Of a stretch of DNA of 64,000 bases, positions 24,316 to 35,350 are shown piece after piece. Within the stretch, counting starts at the first letter, position 1; each line of letters begins with the position of its first letter. The stretch spans positions 1,295,949-1,359,948 of the forward strand of contig MNCI01009412.1 of assembly GCA_015680685.1 (NCBI GenBank), given 5' to 3'. The DNA comes from Gnetum montanum. Taxonomy: Eukaryota; Streptophyta; Gnetopsida; Gnetales; Gnetaceae. The notes beneath the pieces are model-generated. The model saw nothing but the letters and a program-made list of their open reading frames with translations. It ran no database searches and had not been told where the DNA came from. Position numbers and translations under genes: made by a program.

Positions 24316-25362
24316 TGATGAGACGCGATTCACATAGGCCACGATATCACGTACGTGATATCACATCATCCCCTGCGATATCACGTACACAATATCGCAG
24401 TGTGCCATCATATCTATAAATAAGAGGCGGCTCTCCCTTGTTTCCTCATCTTAGGCTAGAAGTAGGGAAACTCTAGTAGATTGATCACTCCAGAGATAGA
24501 ATATTTTCCATGTGCCCACAGTAGGAGTCCTAAAGTGAACGGATCTTTATTCGAGCAACATTGTACCTGAACACAAGTTGTGTATGGCAATAAAGACGAA
24601 CTTCCTAGATAAACCTTGCAGTGCATGGAATAGGATTTATTTAATGTTATTTATTGCTTTCTCTCTCTCACCCTTAAACTCCTAGAATGTGGAATGAGTA
24701 CGACTTGATTACGAGCATCTAAGGATGTGTACAAATAATCAAGGAATCGGCTGCTCATCGCAACGCAGTATGAGTACGACTTAATTACAAGAATCTCAGT
24801 GTGACTACTTGGTAACCCAATGGCATATCCAAGATCTATGCTTGGTAATCCCAATGATAGTCGTGCACCAAGATGTGTACAGTTAGTCAAGGAATTGACT
24901 ACTCATCGCACTTAGGCTAGATTAGATTTTCTCAACCCTTTCCTCCTAGTTAAGTGCCTCGGTACGACCACTTCGAGCACGTGCGTTACGCGTGGTAATC
25001 CCAGTAACGATTAGCATTTGGTAGCCACGGTTGCATCGATTCAGGGTGTGTACAGTAAGTGGGAATGGATGCTGACACTAGTTAATTTAGACTTCATTCA
25101 TTAGTTAGATTTAGTAATTAGTTTCTCAACCCTTCACCTTGATAGCATAGGAGAAAAACATAAAAATATATAAAAATCATATACCTCGGACTTACTTAAC
25201 CATACACCATGACAACTACAAGTAAGTCTAGGAAGACAATGAACGAGTAACCCTAAGTGTTCCATGGGGCGTGTAGGTACTTAGTCTGCGGAGTTCGATC
25301 GGATCGCGTGTGCTACGCTCGTATTCGTATGGTTGAGTGTAGGGGTACCTCACCACTCATCA
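24316..25362 (+). repeat. 5' LTR of element 2
   Basis: 1047 bp, TGATGAG...ACTCATCA; TATAAATA at 24415-24422. It is 59 bp longer than its partner, the excess being a second copy of the 'GAGTACGACTTRATTACRAG' block (near 24770). Compared with element 1, its U5 has an added CAGTGTGACTACTTGGTAAC segment, so the two elements are LTR subfamilies. Confidence 0.9.
24341..24400 (+). repeat. GATATC palindrome array, 5' LTR of element 2
   Basis: Three GATATC and one AATATC, spaced by ACGTACGT-like and CATCATCCCCT spacers, ending 14 bp before the TATA box. Confidence 0.8.
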
Positions 25363-25363
25363 T

Positions 25364-25381
25364 TGGCGCCGTTGCCGGGGA
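25364..25381 (+). promoter_or_regulatory. Primer binding site, perfect tRNA-Asp match
   Basis: TGGCGCCGTTGCCGGGGA, one base after the LTR end, is the exact complement expected for the 3' end of plant tRNA-Asp(GUC). Confidence 0.9.
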
Positions 25382-25508
25382 CTAAGTGTTTGTGCGCTAA
25401 ATAGAACATAGGATATTACTCACATCGTTGGGAGCCTAAACAAACCTTCGAGTTAATCAAAATAGAAAAAATTATATAACAATAAAATCAGCACACCTAT
25501 AAGACATC

Positions 25509-27160
25509 ATGTCTTCTTCTTCTTCTTCTCACAAGAGCACATCACCTAGGGATAATACAATGAATAGTCAGAAATCAAAAACACATAACCAAAATTAGCC
25601 AATTCCTCAATACAAAGTGACATATACTCATCCTGATGAGTATATACCTAATTATACTTTTATCCTTCATCAAGATGAATAGATGCGTTGGAGAGATTTG
25701 CAAGGTAACATCATGTTACCTCCAGATCGATGAGTCCCTAACATGCTTCTCCGTGCTTTGGCATAGATTGGCATGGATGAATTATATGCTAAATACGTTG
25801 TGGAAGACTTTGATACAAGGGATTATCATCCCGAAGCTTTACAATGTATGAGGGACTCAAGGCAGAAGAGCCAACTTACACTATTGAAGGATGGTGATGG
25901 TTCTTCTTCCTCTTCATCTTCTTCATATCACTCACCCTCTCCTTCCACCTCTGGGCACAATCATGAAGGGCATAATGGAGAGGATAAAAGTAAGAAAAAT
26001 GAGAGACCTCGACGAGAAAGTTGAAAGAGAGGAAAAGGGCATGAATGAAGGGAAAGTAGGGAACAACGAAGACATCATAGGGGTCATGAAAGAGATGATC
26101 ATGACGAGCCCCTACTTGCAACCCGAAGTATGCTTGACATAATGGAGGTAGTAAGAATCCCAACAAGGCATTTAAAAGATAGTCGAATCAAGCGTTTAGA
26201 CATGAACAACATCCCACGTTTCGAAGGGGGATACAACATGGATCTGCAACATCATTTACAGGCATTCCACAATGCTTGTACCTTGCAAAACATTGAGAAC
26301 GAGTGGCAGAAACTTAAGTTGTTTCCCAGGACACTCACCAAGGAAGTAGAGAGTTGGTATCGGTCCTTAGAACCTGAAACCATCAGGAGGTGGAGTACGA
26401 TGTTAGAATTTTTCAATGATAAGTATCAAACATACTCCAGAGTGTCCAATTTGCGTAAGCAGATCTAAGGATGGAAGCAAGGTATTCATGAACCCTTGGA
26501 TGCTACCATGGCCTAATATTATACATTGTTACATCATTTCCCAGGCCATGGTTACGCACAGTAGGATTAACTCCACCACATCGTAGATGGGCTAAGGCAT
26601 GAGACTAGAAGAATCCTTGGGACTTATGCCCAAGGAAGACTATCACAACTTAGAGCCCATTAAGTTCATTGCTTGTTAGAGCAAGTAGCAAAAGAAGAAG
26701 GTGAGCTATGCAAAAGGGAAAGTGCGGAAGAGTACAACCAGGATCCCTCTCTTTGAAAGAAGGGGGTGAAATTTTGTGATGAAGAGGATGAGTCACCAAT
26801 CAAAGAGTTGGTGAACAGAAAAACCTTACTGATTCAAAAGTTAATAACAGAAATAGCAGCTAAGGTAGATGACGTATGGAGTTCCTTAGACTCTAGACTT
26901 GAAACTATCTTGAAAATTGTAGAAGAGTCTAAGGTGGAAAAAAGTAGTGACAAAGGTAAGACAAAGTGAAGATATTTAGGCCCTACACATAATAAGAGTA
27001 AGGGGAAAATTACTAACTCTGGTGTGGTTGTGGATTCAGAAACAGACGATGACGGTGGATGTGAGATCTACCATTATGACCATCCTAAGGGATGTTGTCC
27101 AATCATCTCACATCTACAGGAGTCTAGGATGTATGCACTTAATCCAAGACTCAACCAATA
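25509..27160 (+). pseudogene. gag of element 2, broken
   Basis: Starts at ATGTCTTCTTCTTC. Open pieces include 25773-26024, 26130-26468 (capsid region: FPRTLTKEVESWYRSLEPE, STMLEFFNDKYQTYSRVSNL) and 26766-26969 (KFCDEEDESPIKELVNRKTL). In the zinc knuckle (about 27060) the second Cys is Tyr, giving CEIYHYDH, which should abolish zinc binding. Less broken than the gag of the older element. Confidence 0.78.
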
Positions 27161-27284
27161 GCAGACACCCCGAAGGTTACCTTATCCCCAAGGTAACCCA
27201 AGGCAGTTCCACCAACCCTTGACGTATTATCCAAGTGGAACTCCACCACAACCCATCGAACAACATTAGCAATGGCAATACCCA

Positions 27285-28584
27285 CATTCATGGGGGATGC
27301 CACCGCTGAAACATCAATACCCTTACCAATAGCCAGATCCTTATGGTTATTATGTGCAGCAGCCAATTTCTCCAAGTGACTCTATGGGTCACACAACTCC
27401 CCACCGTCACTACCAAGTTCGGGAGTACTTTAGGAGGACTCCTTCTCCCCTGGGAGATACTCCATACCCACACCATCCTCCTAATCCATCCGCACCTCTT
27501 CCACCTATAGTTCCCATAACACCTCCTGCTCCAACAATGCAAGGGGAACTTCCTACTCAACCGCAGCAACGTCACGCTGCGAGAGCTATAAATATTCAAC
27601 CTGCTGCTGGTTCTGACAACTGTAAAAAGAGAAGATCCTTCTTCAGAAGCAAAAGCCCAGACAAACTCTCGCAACAACAAGTGGTTGAGCCCACGTACAC
27701 TCCTCCACCATCTAACACTTTGGAGCACCCTTTCATCCAACAACAAAGCTTCATGCAGACGATTATGTTAACACATACCGTAACCGGTTGGATCAAGGTA
27801 GGCGACATTCCCAAGAAACTAAATGATCCTGAAAGTCCCTTAATCTACCTTCAAGTTGCTAGAAATGAACCACATAGGGCTCTTCTTGACTCAGGTCCCA
27901 GAGTCGACTTAATTTCATGGAGATGTATCACACTTGGAACCTACCCCAACTTAAGAAGAGCAACATTCAACTAGAGCTAGTAGACCAGTCCATCACCATT
28001 CCCTTGGGATTGGTGAAGGACATTGTTACCACTATGTGTGGTTGGTTCTACCCAGCTGATTTCCTGATGATTGAAGTTAACAACAACAAAGCGGACTTCC
28101 CAATTATAATGGGAAGGGCATGGCTGAGTACAGTAGATGCATGCCTAGGAATCCGTGATCTTTCCTTGGAAATTTGTAAGATAAACATTTATGGAAAGAT
28201 CGAGAAAAGGAAAGTTTCATGCATCACATACAGTGATTCATCAGGTGATGACATGGAGGAAATGCCTCCATGCAATAGGTATGCCCTTGAAACTTTGCAA
28301 CAAAGATGCCTATATGTAGCAACCACACAATAGTAGTAGAAACCCCGTGGTTGACAGCTACTTGGAAGAGCAACCAAACATGCATGGAACAAACTGAGGA
28401 AACAAACCATGCCAACAACAAAGGCATAGACACATTGGAATATGAGCGTCACCAACTTCCACCCCTTAATCTAAGATCATCAATTGGGAGGAGTTGGACA
28501 CTTTTAAGAAATTCAAACAGCCGCTCATTATTTTGGATCTCTCCCTTTCCACTCAATCATGGGGGAGATGGCCACCTATGCTAA
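27285..28584 (+). pseudogene. Proline-rich linker and aspartic protease of element 2
   Basis: The frame 27354-27974 (206 residues) covers the Pro-rich linker and the active-site loop ALLDSGPRVDLIS, then frameshifts into 27917-28333 with the second motif IIMGRAWLSTVDACL. A stop at 28331 and a last piece (28306-28584) end at the same point as element 1. The terminal sequence LDLSLSTQSWG in an alternative frame resembles the sequence before TCATGGGGGAGAT at 35325-35355 in the older element, which marks the right edge of the pol deletion. Confidence 0.8.
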
Positions 28585-28609
28585 TCATATGGGGCCCTCA
28601 GTTCTTTTT

Positions 28610-28740
28610 CGATTTTTTTTACACGTTTTTGTTTTACACGTTTTTGTTTTACATGTTTTTGTCTTACATGTTTTTTTTGACATATTTTTGTTTTACACAT
28701 TTTTGTTTTACGCATTTTTTTTTACAAATTTCTTTAACTT
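28610..28740 (+). repeat. T-rich minisatellite, about 15-16 bp units
   Basis: About seven copies of a TTTTACACGTTTTTG-like unit. Element 1 has only one or two at the same place (near 15900), so the array grew after the two copies split. Confidence 0.8.
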
Positions 28741-28806
28741 TTCTTGTTTTTGTTTTACAACTTTCTTTAACTTTTCTTGTTTTTTTTTACAACATCGTTA
28801 TACTTT

Positions 28807-28814
<8 letters not shown>

Positions 28815-28844
<30 letters not shown>
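28815..28844 (+). repeat. (GT)15 microsatellite
   Basis: Thirty bases of pure GT; element 1 has (GT)7 at the same position. Confidence 0.95.
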
Positions 28845-28845
<1 letters not shown>

Positions 28846-30626
28846 CCACCCTGTAAGGTTGTCACCCAATAAGTGTTCAAAATGATGGTATGAACTGTTT
28901 TCATGTTGATTGCTAATGTTGGTTTTTACCTTTAAGTCACAATGTTGATACTAAGGTATGCTTCTCTTGATATGGCAGGCAATGAGATCACTTCATCCAT
29001 CCATCCACCAGTTTCTATGGTCTCTCTTGGCTTGGAAATGTACAGTCCCCTTCATAGTAAGAAATTTAACGAATCGGTGACTGGGCATTTCTCAAACTAA
29101 GGAAGGACTCAAGGATTGAAAAGGGTGTGACTTCAAGAAAACTTGATGCATTTGTGGTAGCCATTCTCTTGAGTGCTTGGATGTTTTCTTCTTGAGTTTT
29201 CTTGACGTTCCGATGCTACCCAATTATCGGAAGCTGAGTCAATAAAAATAACAAGTCTTTGCATGGTGTGGTTCTCACGCATAAAAACACAAAACAAAAC
29301 AAAAGAGAAAAGAGAAAAAAAATAAAAAAGAAAGGAAAAAAGAAAAGAGTGAGAATTCAAAGCACACCCCTTAGACGAAATAAACTTGGGCTACAAGCAC
29401 TGGTTATGGAACCAAAAGTGTTCCCTCTAACTAAGGCCCTTCTCGCTTCCCATTCTCTCCTTTGTTTTGTCGGAATGGTGGTGGCTCTTTGGAGGTGCAT
29501 TCTTGTTACTCCAAGAGGATGGTTTAGCCGAATGCATTGATGCGAAGTCATTGGAAGTGGTTTGTTTGAGGCCAGAGTTGGGATGAGATTTTCTGAGTCA
29601 CATTAATCATGCAACACACAAGGCGTTGTACACCACCTTGTTCTTGGGATTCCATTCCATTCTATTCTCTCCATCCTTCTCTCCATTATTCACCTCATTG
29701 CCGATTATATCATTAGTGTATATATTTTGGTTGATGCATTGTTTTCTTTTTGGTAAATTCTTGTGGTTAAGACTTTAACTCTTGTTCCGAATGACATTCC
29801 CAGAGCCTACGGACTCTTTGAATGTGGGTTTGTTAGGGCATTAAGGGCATGAGCCTGCTTTGGGGAGGGTCCACTAACATTCCTATTTGGTGCATTAGTT
29901 AACCTCTTTTCCCTAACATTTTTGCAATTAATTTTATTTTGTTCATTTCCATCTTGACATCCATTTCATCGTTGCTATCGTTGTCTCTTTTTATTTATCT
30001 TTCTTACTCCTTTTCTTTCTCCATTCTAACGCTACCGGAGGTTCGCGATTAGTCATGGGGGTACGGGGCCCAATTTTTTCGATTTTTTTCTAGCCTCGAA
30101 TTTTTTGATTTTCTTCCTAACCCCTACACCTTTGGTAGCCATCATTAATATATCTCCAAATCCGTATCAGCCATACCACAACCTAGCCAATGAGCTTACA
30201 CCAAAGTAAGGTATTAATTACATGATGATTCATTTACCCTTGCTAATATAAGATTGTGTTGTATGTGCAGATGGCGACCATGCAATAATGGACCGGATCT
30301 AGAGGGAACACATGGAATGGGCAGTGCTACAGCAACTATGCAAGGAGAAAGATCAATGACGCGCTTATCGATGGACAACGGGAGGCACAATCTTGGCATT
30401 CAGCAACACTTATTTCTCTCTCTCTCTTTCTTAGCTGCCAACTAAGGCCTAATGTCATTGTAATAAGGTGTTCACCCCTGTTGTCATGAACACCAATTTT
30501 GTCAAGTCTTGTAATGATGATCCGTTCACATGTCATCCCATTAGTTCCATTCCCCTCAATAATCCCATACCTTCCTAATATTTTGTAAGGAACTCAAGGA
30601 CGAGTTTTCATTCAGTCATGGGAGTA

Positions 30627-31614
30627 TGATGAGACGCGATTTGCATAGGCCGTGATATCGCATCCCATGTGATATCGCGTACGCGATATTGCATCATCCC
30701 CTGCGATATTGCGTTTGCGATATCGCGGTGCACTGTCATATCTATAAATAAGAGGCGGCTCTCCCTTGTTTTCTCATCCTAGGCTAGAAGTAGGAAAACT
30801 CTAGCAGATTGATCACTCTAGAGATAGAATATTTTTCATGTGCCCGCAGTAGGAGTCCTAAAGTGAATGGATCTTTATTCGAGCAACACTGTACCTGAAC
30901 ACAAGTTTTGTACAGCAATAAAGATGAACTTCCTGGATAAACCTTGCAATGCATGGAATAGGATTTATTTAATGTTATTTATTGCTTTCTCTCTCTCACC
31001 CTTAAACTCCTAGAATGTGGAATGAGTACGACTTGATTACGAACATCTCAGTGTGACTACTTGGTAACCCAATGGCATATCCAAGATCTACGCTTGGTAA
31101 TCCCAGTGGTAGTCGTGCACCAAGATGTGTATGGTTAGTCAAGGAATCGGCTGCTCATCGCACTTAGGCTAGATTAGATTCTCTCAACCCTTTCCTCCTA
31201 GTTAAGTACCTCAGTACGACCACTTTGAACATGTGCGTTACACGTGGTAATCCCAGTAACGATTAGCGTTTGGTAGCCACGGTTGCATCAGTTTAGGGTG
31301 TGTATGGTAAGTGGGAATGGATGCTGACGCTAGTTAATTTAGACTTAGTTCATTAGTTAGATTTAGTAATTATTTTCTCAACCCTTCACCTTGATAGCAT
31401 AGGAGAAAAACATAAAAAGATATAAAAATCATATACCTCAGACTTACTTAACCATACACCGTGACAACTACAAGTAAGTTTGGGAAGACAACGAACGATT
31501 AACCTTAAGTGTTCCATGGGGCGTGTAGGCACTTAGTCTGTGAAGTTCGACCAGATCGTGCATGCTACGCTCATATTCATATGGTTGAGTGTAGGGGTAC
31601 CTCGCCACTCATCA
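30627..31614 (+). repeat. 3' LTR of element 2
   Basis: 988 bp, TGATGAG...ACTCATCA, TATAAATA at 30743-30750 and a GATATC/GATATT palindrome array at 30653-30728. Confidence 0.9.
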
Positions 31615-33944
31615 ATCTAGTAGCCACCTAAATCCTCACAAAAATCTATGGCTACTTATTCTTCACTAACTATTTTAAAAATTACCAATGAGTTTCCTTC
31701 AAACCAAAGGTTCCATAACATGCATATTTTCATGTTAACAACATGCAATTATCAACTAGAACAAGGTAGGACATCTTCCCAGAAAAAGATCTAACCTTAG
31801 AAGTCATCTGATCTACTTACAAATTGCAAGAAATGAGTCATGTACAATTTTACTAGAATCAAGTTCTGGGTGAACTTAATTTCTTAAAAGATATACCAAA
31901 CTTGGAACTTACCTCAACTAAGAAAATGTAATATTAGATTATAGCTTATTAATTAATCCATCACTATTCCCTCGAGATTGGTGGAGGATATTGTAACCAC
32001 CATTTCATGATGGTCCTATCTAGTGGATTTCCTAGTAATCCATGTGGACAATTGTAATGGGGACTTACCTATTATCATGAAAATGATTTGGGTATAATTG
32101 ATGCCAAGCTATGAATCAAAGACCTTTCCTTGGAAATCTCTAAGGAAAATGATTTTGGAAAAGTAGAGAATAAGAGGATTCCATGCATCATGTATAGCAA
32201 CATAGGATACCATTACATGCAAAAAATATTGGTCATAAAAAGCACCTCCATCATAGCATGCAAAAAGTATGTCAAAATGTTATATGTTCAAAGGTACCTA
32301 TATGCAACAACCACAAAATGGAAAGGTCCCTAGTGACTGATCACAAATGATAACTCTAATTCGACCATGTGCATGAAACGTGTTGAACTCCTCACAAGTG
32401 CTTATATTGATAAGATGAATGAAATGAAGCAAATTCAGAGTCAAATCTTCCAAAAAAAGTAGAAATGGGTTGGGAAGAGCTGGAAATCCCTAATGATTTC
32501 AAAAAAAAATCTCTTGAATTCAAATCTTTATCAAAAACTCTAGAGTCTTTATCTTTTAATAATGACAAGCTAGTAATTATTAATCTTAATCTCACTAAAC
32601 AATAGAAATGAGGATTGCTAAAAGTTATGAACAAATGGCCAATAGCCTTTTCTTGGTCATATGATGAATTGACTACAATAGATCTATGCATATGCCAACA
32701 ATGGATCAATACGAACTCCACCATCAAGCAAAAGTGACGACCACAATGAAGGTTGAATCCCAAGCTGAAACAAGTTATCAAAAATAAATTTGAAAAATGT
32801 ATATTAAAGTAGGGCTCATCTATCCTATGGTAGATAGTGAGTAGGTAAGCCCACTCATTATTATGCCCAAGAAAGGAAGATAGTGAAGAGCATGTATATT
32901 GAACCTACTCACATTCAAAGATTATTTTGCATTGTCATTTATAGACCAAGTATTAGATACAATTACAAGACACAATTACTATAGTTTTCTAGATGGGTAT
33001 AGTGGCTACAACCAAATCTAGATTGCACCAAAAGACTAGACCAATACAACTTTTAGTAGTCCCTGGGCAACCTTTGCATATAAAAAATTCCCTTTAGCCT
33101 CTATAATGCTCTTGCAACTTTCCAATGCTTAGTCTTAGGCATCTTTCAAAAGCAAATCAGTAGTGGTATGAATGTCTTCATGGATGACTTCTCCATTTAT
33201 GGCACTCACTCTAAGTAGGCAATGGACCATATTGACTAGGTACTACCTATAGTTCAACTATTAGAAGAGCCACTTGATGATCAGAGATGGCATTGTCTTG
33301 GAGAATAGATTTTTAGAGAAAGGAATAGAAGCAGACCCTAAAAAATTAAGGGTCATCTAAGGAATAACCAAACAACCTCAAACTATTAACGATATGAGGT
33401 TATTTGTTGGCCATACTGGTTACTCTAGGCATTGCATTGAAAATTTCTCTAAAATTACCAAACAACTCATAGAGCTCACTAGGAAAGATTTAGTCTTTAA
33501 ATGAACCAAAAAATGTGAACATGCATTCTGATGTAGAGGCTCGTGGAAACTCTGATTCTATGCATCCCAGGTTGATTCAAGTCATTTCATATCATGATGA
33601 ACACATCTAACTATGTTTTGGAAGTCATGCTTACATAAATGGACAATCAAAAATGTCCATATTATATCCATTGTATAAGTAGAAGCATTGTGGGTGCACA
33701 ACTCAACTACACCACCGCTAAAAAAGAACTCATAATAGTATTGTATGTCTTACAAAAATCTAGGCACTATATGCTTAGATACCTAATTTTTATGCACACA
33801 AACCACAATGTAATCTGATTCCTAATAAACAAACTAGTGGTAAACCCCTATGGTATATGGTGATTGGTGATCTTATAGGAATTTGATCTCACCATGGTGG
33901 ATAGAAAAGAAACTAATAATGGAACTACAAATCATTTGTCTCAG
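31615..33944 (+). pseudogene. Triplicated unit 3, second part: protease, RT and RNase H
   Basis: Protease at about 31647-31885 (active site reads ESS), RT from about 32745 with FMDD at 33177-33188, RNase H about 33600-33940. Unlike units 1 and 2 it runs on at CATTTGTCTCAG into integrase, so this is the copy in the original position relative to downstream pol. Confidence 0.85.
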
Positions 33945-35350
33945 TTAAAGTGGGATTGCAATGAGGATGCAAAATATCGATCTGATCAATTTCCAAATGA
34001 ACTCCTCTTTACTAAGGTCATTGAAGTTCAAGCACCAAGGATTATGAATTAGTATGATGAGTTCCTCTCATATCTACTCACACAAGAGACTCCTATAGAA
34101 TGGGATCATAGGAAGAAATAATAGTTTCTTCACTAGATCAAACATTACATGGAAATCGAAGATAACCTCTACAAGATTTATGTCGATGTCCTAGTATGCT
34201 AATGTATACTCGACATAAACTAGTTGAGAATTCTCCAAGACACTCATGAAGGTCCTTGTGAGGGTTACTACGTAGGAATAAGAATAGCAAAAAGATCCTT
34301 ATGGTAGGATACTTTTGGCTAATAGTCTTCACAGATGGTTACTATTTCTTCCATTCATGAAAAAGGTATCAATGAGATAGGGGAATGACCACACAAATGG
34401 AAGGACCCCAACAATAGATTTAACCACTAGAGCCTTTTGAACTTTGAAGTATTAACTCTCAAGTCTATTGGAAAGGTCTACATTATAGTTTTTGTTAACT
34501 ACAGTACAAGTGGGCTGAAGCTGCAATCGTATATAATTGTACATCTACCATTATAGCCTAAGTTTTTTAACAATAGGTGGTAAACAAGTTTGGTATACCC
34601 AGAGCACTAATTTTAAATAATGAAACACATTTCACATATTCTACTTTTTGAAATTTGATGCAACACATGGAGGTGCAACATAAACTCACAACTTATTACC
34701 CCCAGGCCAACAGTCAAGCAGAGGTCACCAATAGGAAAATTACAAGGATCTTAATGTTTCACATCAATAGATATAGGAAAGAGCAGAGCACCAAACTCAA
34801 CAATGTCCTTTAGACATATCACTTAACATGTAAGCCTCCTATAGGCCACTTTCCTTATGAGTTAGTATATGGAAAGTTACCTAAACTTTCAATTTAAACC
34901 AAACTCCATACATTCACAATGGCCTATGATTTTAACATAGACATTAACCTAGCAAAAAAAGAACATCTTATGACACTCAATATGTTAGAAAAAAACTAAA
35001 GAGTGGCACTAATGATGAATGAAGTGTATAATGCACACAATAAGCAACATCATAACTCACAAATTAGAAAATTTACTTTCAAACCAAGAGATTCTTTATT
35101 GGAATTCCATGCATGTGTTGTAACAAACTATGTTCTAGACCTTATAGTAGGGACCTTACATTATCCATTCAACTTTTCTTTCCAGGGCTATGACAATTTA
35201 TCATCCAACAAGTTCTCAAAAGCATATGTTAGTCAACATCCAACCTTAAACCATTCATGGAATCCCAAATAACCAACAATAATACTAACACCTCTAATAA
35301 AGAACAATCATGCTACATTTTTTGAATCTCCTCCTTCTAGCTTAGTCATG
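33945..35350 (+). pseudogene. Integrase of the large Athila-like element
   Basis: Recognisable in pieces. There is a zinc-binding region (about 34180-34270, RCP then THEGPCEG), a core start near 34450-34520 (INY then KWAEA-like) and a core end at about 34660-34760 (LTTYYPQANSQAE, where the catalytic Glu is retained). The C-terminal part is 35003-35272 (YNAHNKQHHNSQI). Stops throughout. Integrase would insert the cDNA. No chromodomain is visible, as expected for Athila. Confidence 0.75.

Larger units (their letters stand above)
28585..30626 (+). other. Non-coding 3' region of element 2 with polypurine tract
   Basis: Collinear with 15870-17744. Holds a T-rich minisatellite (28610-28740), a (GT)15 run (28815-28844), an A-rich tract near 29285-29345 and the polypurine tract CATGGGAGTA (30617-30626). 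No credible ORF; the long Phe-rich frames are translations of the minisatellite. Confidence 0.7.
24316..31614 (+). mobile_element. Complete non-autonomous Athila-derived LTR element 2 (gag-protease only)
   Basis: LTRs at 24316-25362 and 30627-31614, primer site at 25364, polypurine tract at 30617-30626. Flanks ATATA (24311-24315) and ATCTA (31615-31619) form a target duplication with one mismatch; unit 1 supports ATC as ancestral. Same family, size (7299 bp) and content as element 1, with gag and protease and no further pol. It lies in unit 3 of the large element, in the same orientation as its host. Confidence 0.9.

Noticed and set aside
28494-28885. Two Phe-rich, apparently membrane-like frames
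   Set aside because: They translate the T-rich minisatellite and the GT run; the longer repeat exists in only one of the two elements.
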